From the NCBI GenBank assembly GCA_963971225.1, contig OZ020270.1:76276432-76340431 (forward strand): DNA of 64,000 bases, in the 5' to 3' direction. Within the stretch, counting starts at the first letter, position 1. The number at the start of each line of letters is the position of its first letter. This document shows positions 44,601-55,072 of the stretch, one piece after another. The notes beneath the pieces are model-generated. The model was not told the DNA's origin. It saw only the letters and a program-made list of their open reading frames with translations, and did not search any database. Source of the stretch: Melieria omissa. Its lineage: Eukaryota; Arthropoda; Insecta; Diptera; Ulidiidae. The translations under genes and the position numbers were made by a program.

Positions 44601-45470
44601 TTAACCACTCTGTCTTTCTTTGCTTCTTTTTCACCGATATCAACTTTACACTCATTTTCATTACTATTATTTTTGGAACTATCAATTTTTTTCTTTATAA
44701 ACTTGTGACTCGTTTTCCTTATGATACATTTTTTCATTGCCACTTGATACACTTTTACTTTTCATAGCTTCTATATCATCTTTGAAAATCAATATCAACT
44801 TACTTGCTGTAAAGAAATCGCTTCCGAGAACCACGTCATACCCCATAGACTCATCGGCCACCACGAGCAAATTAATGTCAATTTTCTTTTTCCCAAAATT
44901 AACCGTACACGAAATTTGCCCAAAAATCTTTAGTTTACTTTTATTTAAACCGAAATAAGAAATAGAACAAAAATCACGAATTTCAATTTCACTTGACAAC
45001 AGCGACCTCTTGATAAAACTGATTGGGCTTCCACGGTCTAGGAGGCATTCTACAAGTAAATCGACATTGTTATAAGGACTTACAGACAACCTTAAGTTTC
45101 TTACGTAAACACTTTCGTCAACCGCATGGACCATCATCTTTCTTCCTGGACAGGCAGCCACCCGGTGCTCCTTACTGCCACAGCCGTAGCAAGCGCCCAT
45201 CTCACGCTTTGGCTTTTTGCACGCCGCAGCCATATGCCCGATCGAATTGCAGTTGTAGCATCTCATGGTTGCTGTTTCTTCTGGTCTTCTGGTGTTCTGC
45301 TGCTGCCCCATTTCACGCTGTGGAAGCTGCACCCGCGAAAACGCTTTAAGCAGCTGCACCTTGTTGTTGTAGCATTGGATGTAGGCTTGGGCGCGTAAGC
45401 CGCTACCCGGGAATACCCGATCCCTCGATGATGTATTCGAGCAGCTCGTCTTCCTCGATTTGAATTGCAC
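41615..45470 (-). pseudogene. Unit 8 ORF2, frameshifted in the linker
   Basis: The N-terminal part (44682-45470, both knuckles and protease) and the C-terminal part (41615 to about 44690; RT with YLDD, RNase H, complete integrase) are separated by one extra T in a T-run near 44690 (seven T instead of six). The protease triad reads DRG instead of DPG (ccacggtct near 45032). Both lesions are shared with unit 9. The C-terminal frame has a local ATG (MYQVAMKK) created by the shift, not a natural start. Confidence 0.87.
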
Positions 45471-46098
45471 TCGCTAGGACAACTTTATCCCCATAATACT
45501 GGGAAAAGCTTTCACCCTGCCGCCATTTCCTGGTCTGGAATTTTCTTCGTAATGTGATTTTGTTGTGTTCACCACCAAAGAACTGCTGCATATCGTCGAC
45601 CAGTGCATCGATATTTTCGGTGGCGTAGCAAGGCTTCGAGTATAGCCACGACTGCGCCTTTCCAGTTAGTTTGCAAATGAATAGTGCGCGCAGCATCCCC
45701 TCGTTGTCGCAGTATGAGGAACCGATGCTCCTCAATTGTTGTACCCACACGTCACAGTTTGCGGTACCGTCGTACTCTGGCACCAGATTTTTCAAAATCT
45801 CGAACGGGATGCGCTGCTGCGACGGACTGCTTGATGCCTGTGTAACAGTGGTGCAACAGCCTGATGCCAACGTTGCGTCTTGCCGATGCAGAGCTCCCAA
45901 CTCGTTCTGCACGCCCTCACACTCTTCGCCATCCGATATAGCAATTGCTGCTGGACATTCTCCACGCACTTCAGGCGGGACTTCGCTTAGCCGCACTGCT
46001 AACGCATTTTTTGAGCCACTGGTCGAAAGTTTAAGTTTTCTGAGCCACTCGCGAAGCTGCGTCGCTGTGTACTCGTTTGCACTGATCGGATTTTCCAT
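45403..46098 (-). CDS. Unit 8 Gag
   Basis: An open 231-residue Gag with a silent marker shared with unit 9 (ggcgggactt near 45975). Confidence 0.8.
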   Translation of the reverse strand: MENPISANEYTATQLREWLRKLKLSTSGSKNALAVRLSEVPPEVRGECPAAIAISDGEECEGVQNELGALHRQDATLASGCCTTVTQASSSPSQQRIPFEILKNLVPEYDGTANCDVWVQQLRSIGSSYCDNEGMLRALFICKLTGKAQSWLYSKPCYATENIDALVDDMQQFFGGEHNKITLRRKFQTRKWRQGESFSQYYGDKVVLASAIQIEEDELLEYIIEGSGIPG

Positions 46099-46160
46099 TG
46101 TTCTTTTGCTTTTATGTATAAAAAAAATTTGGGGTATGCGGCCGATCCCACTTCTGAAGT

Positions 46161-46591
46161 TGTAGCAGTTGTTGAAAATCAATAAACACAGCACCCGAAA
46201 TCAATCACGTCAAACACGTCCGTCTTCTCCGACACTCACTTTTATTCTGCATAATCGATTTGAAACACAAAAGCTTATGGCCATACAAAATGATGCTTAC
46301 ATTTACATACATATACATACATATGGTGTGACGCCGAAAATGGCACATATCACGTGACAAACGGTGGTGGTTTACATTTGATCGTGCTACACATTGCTAC
46401 GCTTACATGCGTATATACACACATTTGGAACATAGGTAAATAGAAACGGGACATATATTACAAACATACATTGATATCGATTCTAAGAAATAGATCGCGT
46501 GACTTTCATATTCTAAGGAATTATTGAATGCTTGACGCCATGAGCGTCATATCATACAGTGCTACATTTGGTCATATCCTACACTGCTACA
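46161..46591 (-). repeat. LTR between units 8 and 9
   Basis: A 431-bp LTR without insert. TTTATT at 46241-46246 is the AATAAA polyadenylation signal of the minus-strand transcript. The same site exists in the other LTRs. Confidence 0.92.
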
Positions 46592-49500
46592 TTCGGTCAT
46601 CCTGATAATGGGAGAACCCCTGATCTCCCGAATTTTCTGCATCTACCTCGTTATCTGAGACCTGACAGCCCTTGAACCATGGCTTCAAGTTCCCAATCGC
46701 CCATACTCCACTGTATGGTAAACGCGTTTGTTGAAAACCTTCCACGTCCTGTAATAAATATCTATCATTTCGCAGCACTTTAGCAACGCGGTATGGTCCT
46801 CGGAATTTAGGTATGAGTTTCTTGGACACGCCCGTTGATGAATTGAAATTTTTAACCATCACATAGTCTCCCTCATCAAATTCATGTGCAACCTGGCGCT
46901 TTTTATCAACATATCTTTTGTTATATTCTTGCAGCTTTTCCTGTTTTTCCGCTGCTTTGTTGCGTACGTCTGCAAGATTCACTCTTAATGTGTTATCGCT
47001 CGATTCCTCTAAAGCTTCTTTTAACATATCCACAATCTGCCCTCTTTGAGGCACACCGAAAAGTACTACACTAGGATGTTCGTTGATTGTTCTGTGGATA
47101 GAGTTGTTAAGTGCGTGTTCTACGTTTTCTAAAACCGAATCCCAATGCAATCCCTTTTCTGGCTCCACTAGTTTCGAAATCATCGGTCCTAGACTCCTGT
47201 TCACTCTTTCTACTTGTCCGTTTGCCTGTGGAGAGCCTGTAGCTATTTGTATATGCCTTATATCGTTTGCGTCCATAAATCCTTTAAATTCATTAGAAGT
47301 GAAACAACTGCCCCTATCAGAAATTATGCACTTCGGCCTGCTATACGATCTGAAGTAATCTTTCAGAGCACTCACCGCCTCACTAGTCTTTGTTGTTTTC
47401 GTTGCATACAGTCTAACAAACTTCGTGAATGCATCTATTATTACTAAAATGTGTTTCTTCGCTCTAGAGTTATCAACCGGTCCATAATGGTCGATGTGTA
47501 TTACATCAAAAGGAATATTCCCTTTGGGAATATTATGTAAGAATCCTTCCTCACGTCCACTTTTGGCAGAGTACGCTATGCACTTTAAGCAATTCTCTAC
47601 ATGCCTTCCGACTTTCTTTCTAATCTCCGGAAACCAGTAACTCTTCGAAACTAATTCTACCACCTTATCAATTCCCACATGGCCCATCTCATCATGATAT
47701 TTGTAAATAACATGACTTTCCATTGCGTCCGGAACATAAAACAAAAGTGTGTTCTCATCTTTTTTTCTATAAATTACCCCATTTCTCATCTCATACAAAC
47801 TATCTTCCGCTTTCTGCAATGTCTCACGCAATACTTTTAACTTGTTATCTCTCCCTTGACATATAATTAAATTTTCCTCAAATGTATTTGTATCCAAAAC
47901 AAGAATATTCGTACACTTACTCAACGCATCTACGTGTTGCATCCGTGCTCCAGCACGATGCTCAAGGACATAATCGTAGTTTTGCAATTCGAGTGCCCAT
48001 CTTGCTATTGTTGGGTTAAGCTCTTTTTTATTTAGAGTCATCGTCAAAGAATTACAATCGGTCACAATCTTAAATCTTTTCCCTTGTAAATAGACACGAA
48101 AACGTTGGAGAGCATTTATTATAGCTAATGTTTCCAATTCAAAACTGTGGTACCTTGATTCTGTCTCCGTTGTCCTTTTTGAAAAATAAAATACGGGATG
48201 TAGTTTCCCATCTACTTTCTTTTGTAGGAGAATAGCACCAAAACCAATGGAACTTGCGTCGCAATGCAATTCCGTTTCGTCATTAGGGTCATACAATGCA
48301 AGAACTGGTGATTCTAACAATTTTTGTTTCAAAACTTCAAACGATTCTAATTCGTTCGAGCCAAATTCAAATTTTCTGTCCTTCTTCGTAAGGTCATATA
48401 GGGGTTTAGCTGTTAGCGAAAAATCCTTAACAAATCGACGAAAATATGAGCAGAGACCTAAAAAACTGTGCACGGAATGCACATTCTGCGGTATTGGAAA
48501 ATTTTTAATTGCCTGAAGTCCCTTTTCATCCGCTTTAATTCCTTCACCATTTATTGTATACCCCAGATACTTCACATCCGTTTGGAAAAAATCACATTTG
48601 TCCAACCTTAGTTCCAATTTGTTATTTACCAACCTTTGAAAAACTTCACACAAAACCTCAAAGTGTTCCTCAACACTCTCCGTCGCTATCATTATATCGT
48701 CTAAGTAGACAATTAACTTATCTTCCCTCACCATATCTGCAAAAATTTTGTTCATGAACCTTTGAAAAACTGAAGGAGCGTTTTTCAAACCGAATGGCAT
48801 CCTCAAAAATTCAAACTGCCCTAAAGGTGTCGTAAACGAAGTGTATTTAACTGAATCGGGATGCATGTGCACGTGAAAAAATCCATTTTTCAAATCCAAT
48901 TTCGAAAAAAATCTCTTGTTTACTAGCCTGTCTAGCAAATCATCTATGAGCGGAATTGGATAATTATCCCTAGCGGTCATTTTGTTGAGTGTGCGGTAGT
49001 CAACACACATTCGCAACTCTCCTGTTTTCTTCTTAACCAACACTATTGGTGACACAAATTCGGATTCGCTCGCTCGAATGTACCCCTTGGCCAAATATTC
49101 GTCTAACAATTTTTGCAACTCAGTTTTTTCTGTGTATGATAACCCTCGCGGGGAACAGTGGAACGGTTTCGCGTTTTCAACATTCAATTTCATTTCGAAT
49201 TTCACCTCAGGTTCACAGGGGCGTTGAGGCCTCAAATAGCGTTCTTCAAACAATTGCCTAAAATTTTCTTTAATTTTAAAATTTACACTGTCACCAACGT
49301 TTACATTTTGCTCAGTGTCAACAATACAATTTATTGTTAACAAAAAATCCGTAAACACCTCACAACCACCCCTGGCATTTTTACAGTCATCGGTAAAATT
49401 ATTACAACAATTTTTCGTACTTTCGCTATAGTTTTCCAAAGATTTACAATCGTTTTCATAACTTTCGCTATCGTTTGTTTCCAAAAGATTTTTTCCTTTT

Positions 49501-50442
49501 TCAACATTACTCAAAATATGGTCATCATCTCTTTTATCTGTCTTCTGTACTATCGTTTTATTCTCACTAATTTTAACCACTCTGTCTTTCTTTGCTTCTT
49601 TTTCACCGATATCAACTTTACACTCATTTTCATTACTATTATTTTTGGAACTATCAATTTTTTTCTTTATAAACTTGTGACTCGTTTTCCTTATGATACA
49701 TTTTTTCATTGCCACTTGATACACTTTTACTTTTCATAGCTTCTATATCATCTTTGAAAATCAATATCAACTTACTTGCTGTAAAGAAATCGCTTCCGAG
49801 AACCACGTCATACCCCATAGACTCATCGGCCACCACGAGCAAATTAATGTCAATTTTCTTTTTCCCAAAATTAACCGTACACGAAATTTGCCCAAAAATC
49901 TTTAGTTTACTTTTATTTAAACCGAAATAAGAAATAGAACAAAAATCACGAATTTCAATTTCACTTGACAACAGCGACCTCTTGATAAAACTGATTGGGC
50001 TTCCACGGTCTAGGAGGCATTCTACAAGTAAATCGACATTGTTATAAGGACTTACAGACAACCTTAAGTTTCTTACGTAAACACTTTCGTCAACCGCATG
50101 GACCATCATCTTTCTTCCTGGACAGGCAGCCACCCGGTGCTCCTTACTGCCACAGCCGTAGCAAGCGCCCATCTCACGCTTTGGCTTTTTGCACGCCGCA
50201 GCCATATGCCCGATCGAATTGCAGTTGTAGCATCTCATGGTTGCTGTTTCTTCTGGTCTTCTGGTGTTCTGCTGCTGCCCCATTTCACGCTGTGGAAGCT
50301 GCACCCGCGAAAACGCTTTAAGCAGCTGCACCTTGTTGTTGTAGCATTGGATGTAGGCTTGGGCGCGTAAGCCGCTACCCGGGAATACCCGATCCCTCGA
50401 TGATGTATTCGAGCAGCTCGTCTTCCTCGATTTGAATTGCAC
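46587..50442 (-). pseudogene. Unit 9 ORF2, same frameshift as unit 8
   Basis: This copy is almost a duplicate of unit 8. It shares the extra T near 49662, the DRG protease change, the CTNILV marker change to DALSKC and the VHSFLGLC variant. It differs in the integrase C-terminal third: SALKDYF, ISKLVEP and GPYRVAK where unit 8 has SVLKDYF, ISELVEP and GPYCVAK. In that stretch it matches unit 7 instead, so it is a mosaic. RT keeps YLDD. Confidence 0.87.
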
Positions 50443-51070
50443 TCGCTAGGACAACTTTATCCCCATAATACTGGGAAAAGCTTTCACCCTGCCGCCATTT
50501 CCTGGTCTGGAATTTTCTTCGTAATGTGATTTTGTTGTGTTCACCACCAAAGAACTGCTGCATATCGTCGACCAGTGCATCGATATTTTCGGTGGCGTAG
50601 CAAGGCTTCGAGTATAGCCACGACTGCGCCTTTCCAGTTAGTTTGCAAATGAATAGTGCGCGCAGCATCCCCTCGTTGTCGCAGTATGAGGAACCGATGC
50701 TCCTCAATTGTTGTACCCACACGTCACAGTTTGCGGTACCGTCGTACTCTGGCACCAGATTTTTCAAAATCTCGAACGGGATGCGCTGCTGCGACGGACT
50801 GCTTGATGCCTGTGTAACAGTGGTGCAACAGCCTGATGCCAACGTTGCGTCTTGCCGATGCAGAGCTCCCAACTCGTTCTGCACGCCCTCACACTCTTCG
50901 CCATCCGATATAGCAATTGCTGCTGGACATTCTCCACGCACTTCAGGCGGGACTTCGCTTAGCCGCACTGCTAACGCATTTTTTGAGCCACTGGTCGAAA
51001 GTTTAAGTTTTCTGAGCCACTCGCGAAGCTGCGTCGCTGTGTACTCGTTTGCACTGATCGGATTTTCCAT
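50375..51070 (-). CDS. Unit 9 Gag
   Basis: An open 231-residue Gag. It shows no amino-acid difference from unit 8 Gag on visual comparison, including the ggcgggactt marker. Confidence 0.8.
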   Translation of the reverse strand: MENPISANEYTATQLREWLRKLKLSTSGSKNALAVRLSEVPPEVRGECPAAIAISDGEECEGVQNELGALHRQDATLASGCCTTVTQASSSPSQQRIPFEILKNLVPEYDGTANCDVWVQQLRSIGSSYCDNEGMLRALFICKLTGKAQSWLYSKPCYATENIDALVDDMQQFFGGEHNKITLRRKFQTRKWRQGESFSQYYGDKVVLASAIQIEEDELLEYIIEGSGIPG

Positions 51071-51132
51071 TGTTCTTTTGCTTTTATGTATAAAAAAAAT
51101 TTGGGGTATGCGGCCGATCCCACTTCTGAAGT

Positions 51133-51563
51133 TGTAGCAGTTGTTGAAAATCAATAAACACAGCACCCGAAATCAATCACGTCAAACACGTCCGTCTTCT
51201 CCGACACTCACTTTTATTCTGCATAATCGATTTGAAACACAAAAGCTTATGGCCATACAAAATGATGCTTACATTTACATACATATACATACATATGGTG
51301 TGACGCCGAAAATGGCACATATCACGTGACAAACGGTGGTGGTTTACATTTGATCGTGCTACACATTGCTACGCTTACATGCGTATATACACACATTTGG
51401 AACATAGGTAAATAGAAACGGGACATATATTACAAACATACATTGATATCGATTCTAAGAAATAGATCGCGTGACTTTCATATTCTAAGGAATTATTGAA
51501 TGCTTGACGCCATGAGCGTCATATCATACAGTGCTACATTTGGTCATATCCTACACTGCTACA
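51133..51563 (-). repeat. LTR between units 9 and 10
   Basis: A 431-bp LTR with intact TGTAGCAG/CTGCTACA ends. It is the last LTR of the array in the window. Confidence 0.92.
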
Positions 51564-52104
51564 TTCGGTCATCCTGATAATGGGAGAACCCCTGATCTCC
51601 CGAATTTTCTGCATCTACCTCGTTATCTGAGACCTGACAGCCCTTGAACCATGGCTTCAAGTTCCCAATCGCCCATACTCCACTGTATGGTAAACGCGTT
51701 TGTTGAAAACCTTCCACGTCCTGTAATAAATATCTATCATTTCGCAGCACTTTAGCAACGCGGTATGGTCCTCGGAATTTAGGTATGAGTTTCTTGGACA
51801 CGCCCGTTGATGAATTGAAATTTTTAACCATCACATAGTCTCCCTCATCAAATTCATGTGCAACCTGGCGCTTTTTATCAACATATCTTTTGTTATATTC
51901 TTGCAGCTTTTCCTGTTTTTCCGCTGCTTTGTTGCGTACGTCTGCAAGATTCACTCTTAATGTGTTATCGCTCGATTCCTCTAAAGCTTCTTTTAACATA
52001 TCCACAATCTGCCCTCTTTGAGGCACACCGAAAAGTACTACACTAGGATGTTCGTTGATTGTTCTGTGGATAGAGTTGTTAAGTGCGTGTTCTACGTTTT
52101 CTAA

Positions 52105-52992
52105 CAGCCCTATTCTGGCGAAAGTCTGACAATTGATTTTCTATTCAACGCTTGTTAGATTTTTGATCAGAATTTTTTGTTAGCCTATTCTTACACAAAT
52201 CTGACAAGCAGAAAGCTATAAAATTTCACCACAGCGAGTTGAAAAGTTATGTTTGTTTTGTTGCCACTGTGAATTGCAAATTAATAGACAAAATTTAAGT
52301 AAAGTAAGTTTTGAAAAAAAAAGCCGGCCTTGATAGCCCAGCGGGTAGCGCGCTGGCTTCTGATACCGAGCGCCCCAGGTTCGAATCCTGGCTGGGCTGG
52401 AAATAAGTTCGTCCGTTTTTTTTTCAGTAGTTTCACAATAGGCGCTTTTTGCATACAAAAAATAATTCGTGAGAGGTAACGAAATTTTTTTTATTTTCTC
52501 TGATGTAAAAGTGTAAACATGCACATGCTGCGGAATTTGAACATTTAGAAATAAGTTCAAATAAAATGTCCACTAGAAAGTATGGATTCTTTACAAATTC
52601 GACTGGTTTGATTGAGGAACAGTCCCGAGCTGAAAGCTGGGGAAAACAGCCCCAATGCACCGCGCATTGTTCAAATATTATTTCCGGCAAAACCTGCTCT
52701 TCTTCACAATTTCATTTTTTTTTAACCACAGCAACTGCACACGCTAATAATAGCTGCTCTTCCATTGCGAACACCGAAATATGCTGAAATGTTTCCAAAT
52801 TTTTAACTTCAATTGCTTCTTTGCAAGTATTTTTTGCGCTTGTCAGCTCCTTCTTCGTACCTGACAACTTCTCTGACAAGTGTTAGATAAAAAGCTTTTC
52901 AAAAATGATCAGAATACAAAAATCTAACAATTGATAGAATTTATTCAATTGTCAGCATGGTGAGTTTTGTTAGGTTTGCCAGAATAGGGCTG
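52105..52992. mobile_element. MITE with TAA target duplication
   Basis: Perfect 15-bp terminal inverted repeats CAGCCCTATTCTGGC are flanked by TAA (52102-52104 and 52993-52995); removal restores unit 10. Further inverted segments lie just inside the ends (CTGACAATTGA, TGTTAGATTTTTGATCAG and their near-complements on the right). No transposase frame was seen. A 3-bp TWA target suggests a PIF/Harbinger-type origin; the family is not certain. It carries a tRNA-like unit. Confidence 0.8.
52324..52400 (+). tRNA. tRNA-like Pol III unit (probable pseudo-tRNA)
   Basis: The A box TAGCCCAGCGG (52334-52344) and B box GGTTCGAATCC (52378-52388) both fit consensus, 44 bp apart as in real tRNAs. The T arm is perfect (CCAGG, TTCGAAT, CCTGG). 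A 7-bp acceptor stem CCGGCCT/GGGCTGG forms with two wobbles. A nine-T terminator follows at 52416-52424. The anticodon loop TTCTGAT would place CTG (Gln), but the anticodon stem pairs poorly and the D stem has a mismatch. Transcription is plausible; a working tRNA is doubtful. Confidence 0.55.
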
Positions 52993-54627
52993 TAAAACCG
53001 AATCCCAATGCAATCCCTTTTCTGGCTCCACTAGTTTCGAAATCATCGGTCCTAGACTCCTGTTCACTCTTTCTACTTGTCCGTTTGCCTGTGGAGAGCC
53101 TGTAGCTATTTTTATATGCCTTATATCGTTTGCGTCCATAAATCCTTTAAATTCATTAGAAGTGAAACAACTGCCCCTATCAGAAATTATGCACTTCGGC
53201 CTGCTATACGATCTGAAGTAATCTTTCAGAGCACTCACCGCCTCACTAGTCTTTGTTGTTTTCGTTGCATACAGTCTAACAAACTTCGTGAATGCATCTA
53301 TTATTACTAAAATGTGTTTCTTCGCTCTAGAGTTATCAACCGGTCCATAATGGTCGATGTGTATTACATCAAAAGGAATATTCCCTTTGGGAATATTATG
53401 TAAGAATCCTTCCTCACGTTCACTTTTGGCAGAGTACGCTATGCACTTTAAGCAAGTCTCTACATGCCTTCCTCTTCGAAACTAATTCTACCACCTTATT
53501 AATTCCCACATGGCCCATCTCATCATGATATTTGTAAATAACATGACTTTCCATTGCGTTCGGAACATAAAACAAAAGTGTGTTCTCATCTTTTTTTCTA
53601 TAAATTACCCCATTTCTCATCTCATACAAACTATCTTCCGCTTTCTGCAATTTCTCACGCAATACTTTTAACTTGTTATCTCTCCCTTGACATATAATTA
53701 AATTTTCCTCAAATGCATTTGTATCCAAAACAAGAATATTCGTACACCTACTCAACGCATCTACGTGTTGCATCCGTGCTCCAGCACGATGCTCAAGGAC
53801 ATAATCGTAGTTTTGCAATTCGAGTGCCCATCTTGCTATTGTTGGGTTAAGCTCTTTTTTATTTAGAGTCATCGTCAAAGAATTACAATCGGTCACAATC
53901 TTAAATCTTTTCCCTTGTAAATAGACACGAAAACGTTGGAGAGCATTTATTATAGCTAATGTTTCCAATTCAAAACTGTGGTACCTTGATTCTGTCTCCG
54001 TTGTCCTTTTTGAAAAATAAAATACGGGATGTAGTTTCCCATCTACTTTCTTTTGTGGGAGAATAGCACCAAAACCAGTGGAACTTGCGTCGCAATGCAA
54101 TTCCGTTTCGTCATTAGGGTCATACAATACAAGAACTGGTGATTCTAACAATTTTTGTTTCAAAACTTCAAACGATTCTAATTCTTTCGAGCCAAATTCA
54201 AATTTTCTGTCCTTCTTCGTAAGGTCATATAGGGGTTTAGCTGTTAGCGAAAAATCCTTAACAAATCGACGAAAATATGAGCAGAGACCTAAAAAACTTT
54301 GCACGGAATGCACATTCTGCGGTATTGGAAAATTTTTAATTGCCTGAAGTCCCTTTTCATCCGCTTTAATTCCTTCACCATTTATTGTATACCCCAGATA
54401 CTTCACATCCGTTTGGAAAAAATCACATTTGTCCAACCTTAGTTCTAATTTGTTATTTACCAACCTTTGAAAAACTTCACACAAAACCTCAAAGTGTTCC
54501 TCAACACTCTCCGTCGCTATCATTATATCGTCTAAGTAGACAATTAACTTATCTTCCCTCACCATATCTGCAAAAATTTTGTTCATGAACCTTTGAAAAA
54601 TTGAAGGAGCGTTTTTCAAACCGAATT

Positions 54628-54789
54628 GGCGGTCTGCTGCCTACTCTTCCGCTACTACCAGCCGGGTAGACCAGCTGGCGGTGGTGGATGAACTGGCGGA
54701 ATGTGACTAGACCTCCTCGTGGTGGCCGCTGGAAACAGCCACCGGGGTACGGTCTTGTCTATACCCTTGGTGGCTGGCTAACTAGTCAC
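54628..54789 (+). ncRNA. HDV-like self-cleaving ribozyme at the LINE A 5' end
   Basis: The nested double pseudoknot can be drawn by hand. P1 is GGCGGTC (54628-54634) with GGCCGCT (54724-54730), including a G.U at the cleavage position. P2 is GTGACTAG (54703-54710) with CTAGTCAC (54782-54789), perfect. P3 is ACC/GGT (54711-54713, 54721-54723) around L3 TCCTCGT. P4 is AGCCACC (54737-54743) with GGTGGCT (54769-54775). J4/2 is GGCTAA (54776-54781), with C54778 in the place of the catalytic cytosine. Only the long joiner between P1 and P2 (54635-54702) is unusual. Cleavage before 54628 would set the exact RNA 5' end. Confidence 0.85.
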
Positions 54790-55072
54790 GTCCCATTTCC
54801 AATATCCCCTTACACCTGAGTCCCATCTATCCATACTTCCTCCCCCACCCCCTAATCCAGGGTGTCATGCGACCCGTGCCCATTGGATGGTTTGCAGCCA
54901 GGGGGTATACCGGCTGTATTACTACGGAGCCTACCCGATACCTGTCCACCTCGGGTAGTATTTCTGGACTTCCTATGGCATGGGGCTCTGCCATGGGTGA
55001 CCTCCCCGACCCCACTTATTGATAGGCCACCGAAAAGCCTCGTCGGAGTAGGTGGCCAACGAACCAGATGAG
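54790..55072 (+). promoter_or_regulatory. LINE A structured 5' leader
   Basis: This untranslated stretch between ribozyme and ORF1 holds a block shared with LINE B (tgcgacccgtgccca near 54867, ttgcagccaggg near 54892). It has hairpin ATGGCA/TGCCAT (54975-54980, 54989-54994) around a GGGGCT loop, and helix GGCCACC/GGTGGCC (55025-55031, 55051-55057) ending 15 bases before the ORF1 ATG. A role in translation is inferred. Confidence 0.65.

Larger units (their letters stand above)
1..54627 (-). repeat. Tandem array of minus-strand Ty3/gypsy units (units 1-10)
   Basis: The same internal region recurs ten times in one orientation, separated each time by a single LTR that starts TGTAGCAG and ends CTGCTACA on the plus strand. 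LTR starts are at 581, 6458, 13470, 24184, 29156, 35022, 41189, 46161 and 51133. Uninterrupted units repeat at 4972 bp (41615 to 46587 to 51559). The shared single LTRs, and the lack of host DNA or target duplications between units, show that these are not independent insertions. Unequal LTR-LTR recombination or segmental amplification is the likely origin. RT and integrase wording resembles the micropia/mdg3 lineage, which is a judgement from memory. Unit 1 is cut by the window start and unit 10 by a LINE. Confidence 0.93.
51559..54627 (-). pseudogene. Unit 10 ORF2, truncated by LINE A and split by a MITE
   Basis: The integrase C-terminus is at 51559-52104 and the rest of integrase, RNase H and most of RT at 52993-54627. 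The 888-bp MITE sits between them. About 32 bp are missing near 53470 (catgccttcc joins tcttcgaaac), which shifts the integrase frame. The RT frame breaks off at FGLKNAPS, where LINE A begins. The knuckles, protease and Gag of this unit are not in the window and may lie beyond LINE A. Confidence 0.87.

Noticed and set aside
52324..52400. Functional tRNA-Gln(CTG)
   Set aside because: The anticodon stem and one D-stem pair do not form, and the unit lies in a MITE; kept only as tRNA-like.
52216..52560. Minus-strand 114-codon frame across the tRNA-like unit
   Set aside because: The RIRTWGARYQ-type text is what a tRNA reads as in reverse; it is not a protein gene.
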